Assembly (NCBI GenBank): GCA_934045905.1
Contig: OW203768.1
Span: 25,821,060-25,885,059, forward strand
DNA length: 64,000 nt
Reading direction: 5' to 3'
Origin: Leuctra nigra
Lineage: Eukaryota; Arthropoda; Insecta; Plecoptera; Leuctridae
Numbering within the stretch: the first letter of the stretch is position 1; each line of letters opens with the position of its first letter. Under the pieces are notes generated by a model that saw only the letters and a list, made by a program, of their open reading frames with translations, searched no databases and was not told the origin of the DNA. Both the position numbers and the translations under genes were made by a program. Shown here piece after piece: positions 43,276 to 54,785 of this stretch.

Positions 43276-43759
43276 TGCCGTTGCCGAGGGCTTCTACTTA
43301 TCTGGGGTATGGAATTGGTAACGTTTTTGCTCTCACCACCTGACTGGGCCCTGTTTAGGGGCTTGTCAGGAAATTTAGAAGAGTTAGCGAGGTTCTGATA
43401 TAAGTTAGGTTCACTTACTGATTGTCGTAGAGGCGCGGGGTGGTCGGTGGACCGAACTCGGGTATGCTGATAACGTTGTCTTAGGAGTATGATTCTTGAT
43501 TCTATATCGTACAATTTAAAATGGCTTTCTTGAAATGCAGAATATTTAATATAAATTTGTGATAAGGATTTGGATAGGAATGAGACTTTTCGGGTTTGTT
43601 CGTACTTACTCAATAATGTAGATGTTGGTTGAACTTCACTGATTTTCGTATATTGTAAATATTTCCTAACGTTTGAGTCTGCGTTTGACTTACAAATTGA
43701 ACACTGATTTAAATTGATAAACACTAAAAACTGGTCACTTGAATATATGAGTCGTGTAT
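43276..43759 (-). other. Unassigned, with a 175-codon minus frame
   Basis: The frame 43724-43197 encodes a Ser/Arg/Gln-rich peptide without recognised domains, and its last ~25 codons run into the terminus of repeat copy B. It could be the 3' end of an ORF of the second LTR element, but the evidence is weak. Confidence 0.25.
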
Positions 43760-43844
43760 TTAATCTTGATGTTTCACTGACGTGCGAAGAATGTAGATAG
43801 AAGAAGTTGGATTTTTGTAGAGGAAAGTCGAGTTGTACTGAGGC

Positions 43845-44100
43845 TGGTCAAAGACACGGTTCAGTAGAAGTTTGCTGAAGAGATTAAAAGGAATAAGTTC
43901 TAGATTTAGTTCTATTTGGTCAGATACACGTTTAGAATAAAAATAGAAAAGATAGGAACAGAAATCAATAGTAACTTGGTCAGAGACACGTTTTACTTTG
44001 TTTTTCTGCGAAAGCTTGAAGGAACTACACTTTGTTTGGTCACAGACACGTTCAAAGTGCAGGGTAGTCAAGGAGGTAAGTTGGTCACGGACACGTCTTA
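43845..44100 (-). repeat. Five-fold repeat of TTGGTCA-n-AGACACGTT
   Basis: The word recurs at about 43846, 43917, 43976, 44036 and 44081, mostly 60 bases apart, with unrelated sequence between the words. Regular spacing of a short conserved core suggests protein-binding sites rather than a simple tandem duplication. It lies downstream (minus strand) of the second LTR element's ORFs. Confidence 0.75.
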
Positions 44101-44149
44101 CGTAGATCCCCTGAACTGCCATGATGAACTGCTCCGAACTGCATGGCAA

Positions 44150-45465
44150 CTGCCCAAAGATTGGCTTACAGTCAAATTTATAGCTTCCGGAAATAAGGGT
44201 TGATGTGCAACTTTAGCCCTTAAGATAGGTGACGTAATGATGATGTCACAGGCCAAAAGCAGGGGATGCTGTCACAATGATGTCATACTGACGTCACGTT
44301 GGCCTGGTGCAATATTGCACAACAGGGTACACAATCATTGTCACAGGGACGTCGCCTTCTCTAGCGGTACCCTTTCATGTCCCCAAGAGTTCGAACTTGG
44401 CTTCCGGTTGACCTGAGCTATGTCCGGTATGCGTCAAGGCTGGACAGCGGTTTGACTGATCTGACAAGGTAGTAAATAGGTGGGTGGGGTAGAACATGGA
44501 AAAGTAGAGTAAGTCATTAGTTAAGATAGCAGAGGTGTCAAAGTTGAGGATGAGTTTCCGGTGATAGACCACCTAAAGAGTTGTTGCACAATACGTGAAA
44601 TCATTGCACTATAGATGAAACAGTTATCTAAGTGATCATGATTCTTGAGTTGATAAACATAAAGAGGTTCTTGATCTGACCTAGGTGTCAATGTAGTTAT
44701 CAAGGTTGTATATTATAGGAAAGGTTAGCAACACGACTTATGGAAAGAGTATAAAAATATATGATTCATAAAGTGACAGTGTTCAATTGTCAATACCGAC
44801 TCTACATGGTAGCTAAATAATCTCATCTTAAACTTAGTTAAAAAATACCTAGTCTTAATCTTCTTGTTTCTTGATGTTTGGGGAAGGTGATTGATAATTA
44901 TGTTAGAGTTTGACTTGGACTTGTTCCTTGAGGAGGTTGTTTATATGACAATAATAATCAGTAGGGCCTGGCCCTACATATCACCTACATAAAGTCTGAC
45001 GTTTACACGAAATTAAATAGCTAAGCAAAAGTCAAAATTATGGAAAATACAAGGGGTTTGCTGAAAAAGAGAAAGGTTACGTTTTACCTAATTTGTTGTT
45101 CCATCTTGCGTCTTCTTCTTAATTGGCCGCCGTTCTCTGGCTTAGATAATAAATTTGATAATAGAATTTGAAATAGGTAAATTTGAAATATTGATTAGTG
45201 AATGTTGAATATTTAATAATTTGGTTCTTGACCTATGACTTTAGATTTCAAAACAAACTAGTGGAGGTCGCCATTTTGAATTTGGCTGACCAGGATTCAG
45301 GAATTTAGCAATGGCCGTCTGCCTCTGTGGATAGTGGCGCCTTTGTTATTGTCTGGGGAGTGGAGAATTTCAGAACTAGGATTATTGCGTCATTTACAAA
45401 CACGTGGAAATTGACAATTGAATTTATTATGAACTATTATTAATAACGGACATTTCCTCTATTGT
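44150..45465. other. Unassigned, possibly the 3' UTR/LTR of the second LTR element
   Basis: No coding evidence and no second LTR copy that I could match by eye. Confidence 0.3.
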
Positions 45466-48310
45466 TCATTTTTTTTTTTTTTTTTTTATTATCACATATT
45501 TATTTACATTTATAAACACTTAATTCCACACTAGGTAGAGTAAAAATTTCTTATAGGCTAAATACATTTAGTAATGCCGGCTAGCCAGGCCTGTCACATT
45601 TGTCTTCCTTCTCATCCTCCTCCCCTCCTTCCTTTTTTCTTCTTGTTCTTCTTCTCCTTCTTCTTATTCTTCTTCTTCTCCTCCGTCTTTTTCTTCTTCA
45701 TCCTCATCCTCCTCTACTACCTCCACTTTAGTAACTATTTGTTCCCATAATTCTTGATTTTCCCACAAATGTTTCCTTTCAACTTCTTCCCATCTTTCAC
45801 CTCGTTCCTCAACATCTCTTTTCACCTGTTCAATCCATCTATCTCTTGGCCTCCCAACTTTTCTTTTACCTTCCACATACTTTCCAAATTCACTTTTGGC
45901 TCTTCTACTGTCTTTCATTCTCTTAAGTTTACCAAACCACCTCAGTCTTTCTCGCCCAATTTTGAACCCAACACTCTCCACACCCATCTTCTTCCTTATC
46001 ACCATACTTCTTACATGTTCCTTCATCGATATATTTGCCATTCCTCTCACGAACTACATCTCTTCTGCTTGTACCATACTCTCCTCCTTCCATCCCAAAT
46101 TCCACGTCACCGCCCCATAACATAATATCGGTAAAAAATATTGCTTGTATAATACTAATTTAAATTTAAGTGGTAAATCCCTATTCCATACTAATTTTCT
46201 AACTTTTTGATAAAACCCGTCTGCTTTCTGTATTCTTCTTTTAACTTCTTTCGAACACTTTCCGTCTTTTGTAACCAAACTTCCTAGATAACTAAAATCT
46301 TCTACTTGTTTAATATCTTTTCCATCCAATTTCAAACCATTTCTTACAAGCCCATTTTTCTTCTTCTCCAAAACCAAATATTCACTCTTCTCACTACTAA
46401 TCTTCATTCCATATCTTTTTATCACTTCGTTCCACACATCCACTTTCTTCTGTACCAACTCTTCAGTCTCTCCCCAAATTACAACATCATCCGCATATAC
46501 CCCAGTTTGCGAATCTAGATCTTCATTCCTTTCCACCTCCCGAATTATATCATCCATTACCATAATGAACAGCAAAGGTGACAACACACTGCCTTGCCTT
46601 ACTCCTGATCTCACACTAAACCAGCCCGTTCTTCCTCCCACTGTTTCCACACAACTCTCACATCCAACATACAAACTCTGTACTCTTTCAATCAACTTCT
46701 TGTCTATTTCCCTCTTTTCTAAACTCTCCCACACCCTATCCCTTGGCAAATGATCATACGCTTTTTCAATATCCAGAAACACTAACCATATTTCCTTTCC
46801 CATCTCCCAATTTCTCTCCATAATGGTCCTTATAGCGAATATAAGGTCTATCGTAGATCTGTTTCTTCTAAATCCATATTGTTCATCTTTCAAATCCTCT
46901 TCAACTACACTTCGTATCCTCTTCTCTATAATTCGTTCGTATATCTTCGCTCCTTGGCTCATGAGTGTTATCCCTCTATAGTTGCTACATTTCTTGCGAT
47001 CCCCTTTCTTAAACAATGGTACAATAACACCTCTCCTCCAATCCCTTGGTACAGTTTTTTGAATCCATGCCGATGCCACAACTCTCTAAAACCACTCCAA
47101 TCCAGCTTTACCACCTGCCTTTATCATTTCCACACTTATCTCATCCACTCCCGGCGATCTTCCATTTTTCATCCCTTTTACTGCCACCTCAACTTCCCCA
47201 AACATTACCATATCATCTTGACAATTCAATTTATCGCACTCTTCACTTATTTCCTTGTCTTCAGTACCACCTTTGTCATCATTCAATAACTTTGAAAAGT
47301 AGTGCTTCCACATATCTTGTATTTCCTCCACATCATTTGTAAGGCATCCCCTTTCATTTACCATATAATTAGTCGTTCTATTATCTTGCTTTTTACATTT
47401 TACTACAGAATATAACATCTTTTTGTTTGCCTCAAAGTCCCTCTCTAGACATTCAACAAATTCGTTCATTGTCTTCGATTTTTCTTCTGAAACCAAAAAG
47501 TGAACATATCTCTTCATCCTTTGATATTTATTTATATTCAATATTGTTCTGCACTCTTCTTTTTTAACCCATGCTTTTCTTTTCTTTCTTACTGCACACT
47601 TAATTGCATTTGTCCACCACGGTGTTTCCTTTCTTCTTCTCAATCCCTTTGTCCTCCCGCATATATTTTCTGTAATAGTCAATATAGCATTTTTAAAACT
47701 CATCCATTCCTCTTCTACCAAATTAAGATCCCCAACTGGCATATTTTCTTCTATTGCCATTTTAAATTCTTTTCTTATTTCATCATTCTGCAATCTCCAT
47801 ACCTTCAATTTTCTTCTTCTCTTCGCTTTTCTTCTTTCAACACATTTTCTTGGCATTCGTATATCCGCTATTAATAGTCGATGATCACCATCAAACGCCA
47901 CATGCGGTACAACCTTTACATCCAATACCATTTTTCTAAGTGCGTCACTGTATATTACATAATCAATTACCGATTTCGATCTCCCATCCCAACCATACCT
48001 CGTGATCATATTCTTTTCATTCTTTTCAAACATACTATTTCCAATCACCAATCCATTTCTTGCACAAACTTCTAACAAATTTTCTCCTTCCTTATTCCTG
48101 GATCCATATCCATTTTTTCCCAAAACCTTTTCAAATCCTCTTCTTTCTCTTCCAACCTTTGCATTTAAGTCACCCATTACAAATGTACTTTCAAGAGATA
48201 TATTTTCTTCTACAAGCTCAAGAAAAGTTTCTTTTTCAGTCATTTTCCTTCCAACTTGAGGTGCATAAACTTGTAAAATTTCTACTAACATTTCTTCGAA
48301 AAACAAGTTT
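45466..48310 (-). mobile_element. RTE-clade LINE, 5' truncated
   Basis: Minus-strand element: a poly-A tail (T-run at 45470-45488), a short UTR rich in Glu/Asp codons at the end of the ORF, then one long ORF running up to about 48306, where it is cut inside the endonuclease. No clear target duplication is found. It splits the 3' region of the second LTR element. Confidence 0.88.
45664..48306 (-). pseudogene. RTE LINE endonuclease-RT polyprotein with two in-frame TAG stops
   Basis: One frame throughout, broken only by TAG at 47086-47088 and 46054-46056. The N-terminal AP-endonuclease part is incomplete (VYAPQVGRKMTEKETF, FVMGDLNAKVG, SVIDYVIYSD, GDHRLLIADI). The RT has the RTE signatures YRGITLMSQGAKIYERII, EQYGFRRNRSTIDLIF, VFLDIEKAYD, GVRQGSVLSPLLF and the catalytic YADDVVIW. 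The C terminus has GRERLRWFGKLKRMKDSRRA and the GRPRDRWIEQV box. The missing start and the stops make it inactive. Confidence 0.92.
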
Positions 48311-48738
48311 TATTTAAGACTATTATCGAAGTCTTCGAATGTCACCATGTTCGATATCTAAAGTTAAATTTATGCTACATAGTTTGTCCAAATCCATTAA
48401 ACAATTATTAGATTAATTCTTACATTTAATAAGTTCTTAAACCTAGGTGTTTGCCTTATCATTGTTCAAAAGTTCGCGTCCAATTTATGCTCGTACCATA
48501 TAATTCAGAATCGGAAGCCCATCTTAATTCTCTAGTCCATACACTAATGTCGTTGATTGTTCCTCCTCGTACTTCATTCTCTTTCACCTGTCGTTCACAC
48601 ATCATTGTCACTTCACCTTATTGCAGGGTTTATCCTTCTTGTCATTCACTGTCAATTTCACATCACTTTCAATTTCTTGTCCTTCATTGTCAATTCCACA
48701 CCACTGTCAATTTCTTGTGCCTCATTTTCCTAGCTCTC
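48311..48738. other. Sequence between the RTE insert and ORF 48739-49140
   Basis: 'cactgtcaatttc' and 'cattgtcaattcc' type words repeat around 48610-48720. No gene is supported. Confidence 0.35.
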
Positions 48739-49140
48739 TTACCGTTCTTCGTTGATGACCTGTTCCCACCAATGGTTTAGCATGTCGATGGTGTACTCCA
48801 TATCACGTTTCCACTTCACTATATCATTATCCCCGATTAGGCTCTGATCGTGGATGCTGGTGCGATTGTTGATAGCTTGGAGTTCCGTCATTAGAGTTTC
48901 CCACTCAGCCGCGAAAATGACCGCCATCCTGGCAGTAAGGGTGAACCCTTCCGTGTCGATCAACCAGCGGACGACCAGCTGCCCGTTGGCAACCAGACGC
49001 TCCGCATCCCTCCGGATGAAACGTGTGACCGTTTTATCTTCAGGCGACGACCAGGCTAAGTGTGCGCTGATACCCGCAAAAAGGTCTGTCATAGCCTCGA
49101 ACACTGCGTTCCCCTGGTCTATCCACTCTTGCTGCACCAT
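48739..49140 (-). CDS. Accessory ORF of second LTR element, helical protein
   Basis: An intact 133-codon frame from ATG at 49140, rich in Trp, Ala and Glu and predicted mostly helical (VFEAMTDLFAGISAHLAW, DMEYTIDMLNHWWEQVINEE). No known domain is recognised. It lies 3' of the pol remnant on the same strand, so it probably belongs to the same element. A splice site for its mRNA was not found. Confidence 0.5.
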   Translation of the reverse strand: MVQQEWIDQGNAVFEAMTDLFAGISAHLAWSSPEDKTVTRFIRRDAERLVANGQLVVRWLIDTEGFTLTARMAVIFAAEWETLMTELQAINNRTSIHDQSLIGDNDIVKWKRDMEYTIDMLNHWWEQVINEER

Positions 49141-49498
49141 ATTTCTGACTTGCTTGTGTGTTCTAAACTCTGATTCACTCCACGGGTATCTGACGACTAC
49201 TGAGTCAAAGCGAAGTGTAAAACCGATCTAGTCCCTCTATGTCTTACCCTGGGATTGGGAGGGGTTGATTACGTTTTTGGGAAGAATTTTAAAAATACGA
49301 CCTCCTGATTGGCTACTGGATTTGGCACCAGCTTCCCACTGGTCAGCCTGACTTAGGGGATGAGGTCCTTGGGTGAGCATTTGGGTGTCTTCGGGGTCAG
49401 GGGAAATGGTACCAAAATTAAAGGGGGGTAAGGGAGAGTGACGAAGAGGGTGGTAGTAAGAATGGGATGGGACATATTGTTTTTGGGTCATCTGGCAA

Positions 49499-49929
49499 CT
49501 ATTCCTCAAATGTTTTGAGGATATCGCTGGTGTCGACCGGGAACCCAAACTGGAATTTATGAGCCTCTTGTAATATTCGGATCTCATGCCGGTACTTGCT
49601 TTCGAAGGCTGACGGGGGTTCTTCGGGATTTGTCTCCTGTCTCATTCTCCCTGTCGCTAAAGTTAAGATGTAATCTCTCGTGAGATGGTCGGGATCGTAG
49701 GGCTCGCTATGCACTTCGGTCTGTATCAATCTATCCTCCTCACAGTCGTATTGCCCGTCGTACATATACTTGTAGTGTTCCTCTAAGAGGGCGTACGCTG
49801 TAATTAGATCTGTTTTACCTGACGTTGACGGCTTAGTTTTCTTAGTTGGCTTAGCGGACGTTGCCTTAGTTTTGCATGTGCAAGACCATTTACGACACTC
49901 GGCATCGTTTGTCGGATTTAGGTGCCATT
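49499..49929 (-). CDS. Accessory ORF of second LTR element, probable spliced exon
   Basis: The frame is open from a strong acceptor ('tgtttccacag', ending at 49930) to a stop at 49499, about 143 codons, with no upstream ATG needed if spliced. It encodes a Cys/Lys-rich start (ECRKWSCTCKTK), a Lys/Thr/Pro linker and an acidic, aromatic C-terminal half (LLEEHYKYMYDGQYDCEED). No known domain is recognised. Confidence 0.45.
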
Positions 49930-49982
49930 CTGTGGAAACAGATTAGTTTTAGATGACATTGGTTTCATAAGACCGTCTTCAT

Positions 49983-50315
49983 TCATCTGACATTAGCGTC
50001 CCACGTGTTGGTGTTTACATCTTGACGAGTGAAGGTCGTTCTAGCTTGCAACAAGTGTTTTCCTCTGTCGAGGGAGGGTTGGCGGGGTTGGAAAGAGGGG
50101 GGGGGGGGTTCTCGAGCTATGTTGTTCTTCGGCTTGGGTAGTCCGTGAATCGGTGGGACGTGGGGGGGGGGGGGGGGGGGGGGGGAACTTTCGTTCTCTT
50201 CAACAGCTGATGTAAGAAAATGGAATAGAATGGGTTTATCTAGTTCGGAATAAACCGACGCAAATAATTTAGTAGTTGAGGTTTGTGCGAAATGTGTCAA
50301 TTTAGTCGTCATCAT
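49983..50315 (-). CDS. Accessory ORF overlapping the pol stop of the second LTR element
   Basis: ATG ATG at 50315-50310 overlaps the codons just before the preceding frame's stop, a termination-reinitiation layout. The 110-residue product has a Pro-rich middle; a G-run at 50163-50185 on the plus strand encodes eight prolines and is probably unstable. Function is unknown. Confidence 0.45.
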   Translation of the reverse strand: MMTTKLTHFAQTSTTKLFASVYSELDKPILFHFLTSAVEENESSPPPPPPPHVPPIHGLPKPKNNIAREPPPPSFQPRQPSLDRGKHLLQARTTFTRQDVNTNTWDANVR

Positions 50316-51450
50316 CTGGAAACGCTGCTGATTGGGTGTAATGCCTCCCTCTGGTAGGTGTTTTCGAGAAATCGCTGTACTTCAAATCACGTAATTCATA
50401 CTTCGTTCGATGTCTCGTGAATAGTTCAGCTGGCGACTCGGGTTCGGTGATAGATTCGTATGACATGCTACGTCTCAAGCTATCAGGACTTTTGGCGGGA
50501 GTTGAGAGACTGCCCTGGTACTCTGAACTGGATGAAAGCTCTTCGTTAAGTGTTTGGTAAACATCGACTGGTTTACGATGGGGGGTTGTTTCGGTCAGTT
50601 CCTTATCTTGTTCATATTGCCGAGAAGTCGAGGGTTCTGTCGTGAACTGTGGGAAACTAGACGAGGATGCTCGCACGTGTTCTCTTCGCTGGGTCAGAGT
50701 TCGTGGGCGTGGATAAGGGGTCGAGTGTGAAACTGGAGTCGCTAGGCTATTTCCATCGGCGTTTCGTATATGATGTCCAGTCGGCATGTTCCCCTGGGCT
50801 GTTAGTTTGACATCTTTATCACCTCTTCCTGAGGATGGTGATGGCCTGACATCCGGTGTGTCCAGGTTATTGATTGGTGCTGTCTGCGAGTTAGTTGGTC
50901 CGGCCCTTGGCGCTATGATAAAAAGGTCGTCGTCGTCAGGTTCAAATGTATTTTCCACGATCTTTGGGTGGGCATCTGGGGGGTTGCCTGGTGTGGGACC
51001 CGTTATGGTCTCATCGTTTTCACGGAACGTCAGGTCATCTTTGAATATTTAGGGGTCGAAACTCAAGAAAGCTTTAAGACGATTGCTATGCACTGTCTGT
51101 TCGCGGCCAGTCTTCAGATCTCTAATTTTATAATTGACCGGCGAAACCATATCTAAGATGCGTACAGGACCTCTCCAGTATGTAGAAAATGTTTTCGACA
51201 CTGATTTGTCGATAACGGGTGTATATAGAAACGCTAACTGTACAATTTTAAGTGTAACATCTCGAGACTTCTTATTATAATATTCCTCACGCTTCGCTGC
51301 TTGGCGCCTCATCGTCTTTCTGGCTAGTTCGTACGCGAGCTTCAGGCTCTTGGCTAGGTCAGTGTTGTACTCGTCTAGCGGGCGAGACCGGGTTTCGATT
51401 TCGGGTTCTAGATCCGCTTCAAAAGGAAATCGCACATCTACTCCCCTCAT
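50302..51450 (-). pseudogene. 3' end of a second gypsy-class pol: integrase C-terminus and extension
   Basis: 51450-51049 encodes the integrase end (LKLAYELARKTMRRQAAKRE, TYWRGPVRILD, VNYKIRDLKTGRE, VHSNRLKAFL), the typical Ty3/gypsy region after the catalytic core. A TAA at 51049 interrupts it. The same frame then continues another ~245 codons to 50302 as a Ser/Pro/Thr-rich disordered tail ending in an Asp run. The catalytic core and everything upstream are missing. This element differs from the one at 8254-29671 but likewise has extra ORFs after pol. Confidence 0.82.
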
Positions 51451-52185
51451 AACAGTATAATAAACTAATTCCTAGTATTTAAAATAAGCAATAAAGTAAA
51501 ATAACATTATAAGCATGGCGTTCTATCCGGATAGTGGGGAGTGAGGAGGGTTGTTAGTGTGGTCTTTTAGCCCGGGGTTGATTCATTGTTAATTCGGATT
51601 CACTTGTCACCTTGAAGGGCCTCATTCACACTATCCAGGGTCCAGCAGTTCGTTATTCCCACCAGAGTTTCCAGAGACCCGAGAAAGCAGTTCCTGGCGG
51701 CGGAGTGTTAGTGACTCGGTGAATGAGTTTGAGCTTGACGAGATCTCTTGACAAACTCACGTAGGCATTGGAGCTTGCTTTGTTGTCTGTGAAACTTAGC
51801 CGAGTGAGTTCGTGCCTACATATTCAAAGACGACAACAACATATAAGAAGCGTATTGATTCACAGTGTCAAGTTTAGTTTCCCTGTAATTATTAGTCAAA
51901 TGTAAGACTATCTCAGCCGTCGCAGCTCAAAGTTTGCTTATACTTTACAAAGCGTATTTTGTCAATTGATTCATGACTAGAGTTGCAGAGTAATATAATA
52001 TTATTACTATTAGAGAATACAAAGGTTTGCCAACGGTAGACTGATTAAAACATCACATTTGAAATCACGTATGATTTTCACACTACTGAAGTTATTCTGG
52101 ATCCGGTCTGGATCCCTAATCTCGAAAGTGTGATAACTTCACAACTCCAAGTTATAGTTTGCCCTATCTCACGCCAAGTTAGATG
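51451..52185. other. Unassigned sequence
   Basis: No gene or matched repeat. It may be host sequence or an unrecognised LTR part. Confidence 0.3.
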
Positions 52186-53100
52186 ATAAGATTTTTTTTA
52201 TTATTACACAAGAATAAGTATTACATTATTACAATTTTCTATTCAACACAAATTGATCCTACTAAGTCCATTGGACTAATCAGTAGGTATTACTAATATC
52301 ACTTTGCTATACAATACAGAGGAAAAGAATAATAAATAATCAGTTAGATACAACAGTCGACAGTTACAGTCAACAACAAAACAGGTCATGTTCAAATCAA
52401 TAATATAACATACAATTAAGAGCAATAATTAGATATCAATATCAAAGAAGAATAAGATAAACCACAAGGTGAATAATGCAAAACAATAGGTACCAAAAAA
52501 TTGGAACATAGTTATACAGACCCAACACATTGAATACATTATAGTTTTTATAACAGTACAATCAGGTGTAGATATTTAAATGTTAGTTGATAATACGATA
52601 AATATCCTTAGCACTGAAGCGGAGAAAGTAACTATATGCTATATGCCTGGCATTTTCAATACAGTTTTATTGCATGTTACGTATAATTTAGCACGTTTTA
52701 GCACTTAAATTTATATATCTCTCAACATCCAGATTTTAATTAATCTCTTTAAAGTCACATATTTATCTAATTCTTTGAGCTTTTCAGGAAGTGAATTTAA
52801 TAATGTTGGTATCAGGACATTTAGCTGTCTTTTACCAAATTTGTTTGCTGTATAGTATTTGTGGCATTCTGTTATTTATTCCTATACTGCTAACAAAAAT
52901 AATGCTACATAATCATTCTAAAAGCGAAGAGTTGACGAAAGGGGTAGGAAGAGTTGAGGGGGATCAACGAAAGTTGACCTGTGCATATTGTTACAAATCT
53001 GCAATGTCATTTCAATTATGCTGTTTTGGATGGAGTTTATTCTATTTATATGTCCCTAAGTAGCGGTCTCCTAAGCCAAAATGCCGTACAATAAGTAAGA
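52186..53100 (-). pseudogene. Decayed Jockey/CR1-like LINE 3' fragment
   Basis: A T-run at 52192 marks the poly-A tail. In one minus frame 52830-52700 encodes KFGKRQLNVLIPTLLNSLPE and LKRLIKIWML, the usual end of a Jockey/CR1-group ORF2. Further upstream (53100-52900) only broken pieces remain (a LTYCTAFWL-like block). Confidence 0.65.
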
Positions 53101-53460
53101 TTCTCAGAGTGCTAAGTATACTACACTCTTAGAAATTTTCACTGTGAAACCGACGCCGATCGGAGCTAAAACGTGACCACTCAGAATATGTGCAATTTTC
53201 ACTCCGAAAAACCGGAGTGATGAGGAGTGAGTGAAATAACCTCTCGCGGAGTGGTTTCGTCGCACCTTTTTGCGGAGTTAATTAACTGAACTGAGTAGTT
53301 GAAAGGAGTGATCTGCTTATCCGATCGGCGTTTGGATTCAGCGTCGTTCACACATATCGGTGTGAATTTTACATCTGAATTGAGTTAAAAATAGCTCCAA
53401 ACGGAGTTTATTTATCATTGACCTTGCCCTACTGAAGTTAGATTTACACCAAACGGTGTT
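53101..53460. repeat. Flank of 43-bp array with related degenerate words
   Basis: It begins with 'cactcttagaaattttcac' and contains words such as 'ccgatcggagc', 'ttttcactc' and 'ggtgtgaattttac' in both orientations, related to the array that follows. It resembles the arms of the TIR element at 31304, whose ends also start ACACTCT. Confidence 0.5.
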
Positions 53461-53760
53461 TCAATTGCACTTTATCGGCGTCATATTCACAACGATCGGA
53501 GCTACATTCACACTTTATCGGCGTCATATTCACACCGATCAGAGCTACATTCACACTTTATCGGCGTCATATTCACACCGATCGGAGCTATATTCACACT
53601 TTATCGGCGTCATATTCACACCGATCGGAGCTACATTCACACTTTATCGGCGTCATATTCACACCGATCGGAGCTACATTCACACTTTATCGGCGTCATA
53701 TTCACACCGATCGGAGCTACATTCACACTTTATTGGCGTCATATTCACACCGATTCACAC
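53461..53760. repeat. 43-bp tandem repeat, about seven copies
   Basis: The unit contains 'actttatcggcgtcatattc' and 'acaccgatcggagctac', with only single-base variants. Because 43 is not a multiple of three, the translation cycles through three frames; the 107-codon frame here is an artefact. Confidence 0.95.
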
Positions 53761-53904
53761 ATTAATCGGCGTAAAATAATTTACAGGTCAATTAATTGGG
53801 CACATGAAGAAGTTTGTGATACAATTAATAATGCAATTCAGTTTTTAGAAGTACAACTCTGTTTATTACTAAGATATCAAAATCACTTACAACTATAAAC
53901 GGCT

Positions 53905-54293
53905 GGTGTGTTGGATACCTCGGTTCTCGTTAGATCACCGAGGTTAAGCAACATTGAGCGCGGTCAGCGATTGGATGGGTGACCATTCAACTCTGCCTTG
54001 CCAGGTTGCTGCCGTTGGGTCAGAGAGACTGGGGTGTTTGGGGGTCAGTGTGACGACCTTCCTCCACCTGTTATCAGTCTCTCGACGGCGCGAGTTGTGG
54101 AGGCTCGTGCTGTGAATGTTACACCGTCCTTCGGAAGGGACGTTAAGCCGTTGGTCCCCTTGGTATCTTTCGTCAGGAGTAGGCTACATGCCGGTACCGG
54201 GTTTCCTCTCCTCCCTTCTCTATATTACATTCTCACTAGTGGAGCCTGGCTCTGTTGAGAATATAGACTTAATAATAATAATAATAATAACAT
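53905..54293 (+). repeat. 5S rRNA-derived SINE
   Basis: 53912-53984 closely resembles the middle and 3' part of animal 5S rRNA: 'cggttctcgttagatcaccg', 'aggttaagcaacattgagcg' and 'cggtcagcgattggatgggt' followed by 'gacc'. These cover the internal A box, intermediate element and C box of the type 1 Pol III promoter. The body that follows (about 54000-54265) is unrelated to 5S and includes 'ccttcggaagggacgttaag'. The tail is (TAA)n at 54268-54290. This is a SINE3-type element. Confidence 0.88.
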
Positions 54294-54439
54294 ATCTCGA
54301 CAAAGTTACACATATTTTGATTCAATAAAAAATAAACTCCATTATTAATATTTGCTATAAAAATCCTTTCACGAGATTAAATTATGTTCTCTGGCATAAT
54401 ATATCACAATTTCAATTGGCAAATAATATTAGCTACATT

Positions 54440-54785
54440 AAAAGTGATTAAAAGTGATTGACAGTGTTGGAGGAAGAAAACGAAGAGTTGGAAGGCCTAG
54501 AGGAAGATGGATTGATCAAGTTAAAGATAGCATTAAGAGAAGAGGATTGAATTGGGAAGAAGTAGGGAGTGGAAGATGGTGGGAAGATGAAGAGAAGTGG
54601 AGAGATGTACTGATGACGCAAGAGGAAGAGAGCGAGAATGAAGAGAGTGAAGAGCAGGAAGAAGAAGAAAAAGATGCGACAGGACCGGCCAACCGGCATC
54701 AATATAATTTAAGGCCTTAGTATAAGTTCTTTTAACCTGATGTAAATTGGATTAAGAAAGAATTAAATAAACGATAATTATTATT
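54440..54785 (+). pseudogene. RTE LINE 3' fragment
   Basis: The plus-strand frame encodes GGRKRRVGRPRGRWIDQVKD followed by a Glu-rich end, homologous to the C-terminal GRPRDRW box of the RTE ORF at 45664-46050 but more distant. It ends with a TAG and an ATTATTATT tail. Only the last ~90 codons are present. Confidence 0.8.

Noticed and set aside
44375..44430. Possible tRNA, from a GTTCGAAC-like T-loop word
   Set aside because: No cloverleaf with acceptor, D and anticodon arms could be drawn around it.
45754..48317. Many plus-strand frames of 60-136 codons
   Set aside because: They are antisense shadows of the RTE polyprotein.
53456..53779. CRISPR-like array
   Set aside because: The 43-bp units are contiguous without unique spacers, and the context is eukaryotic.
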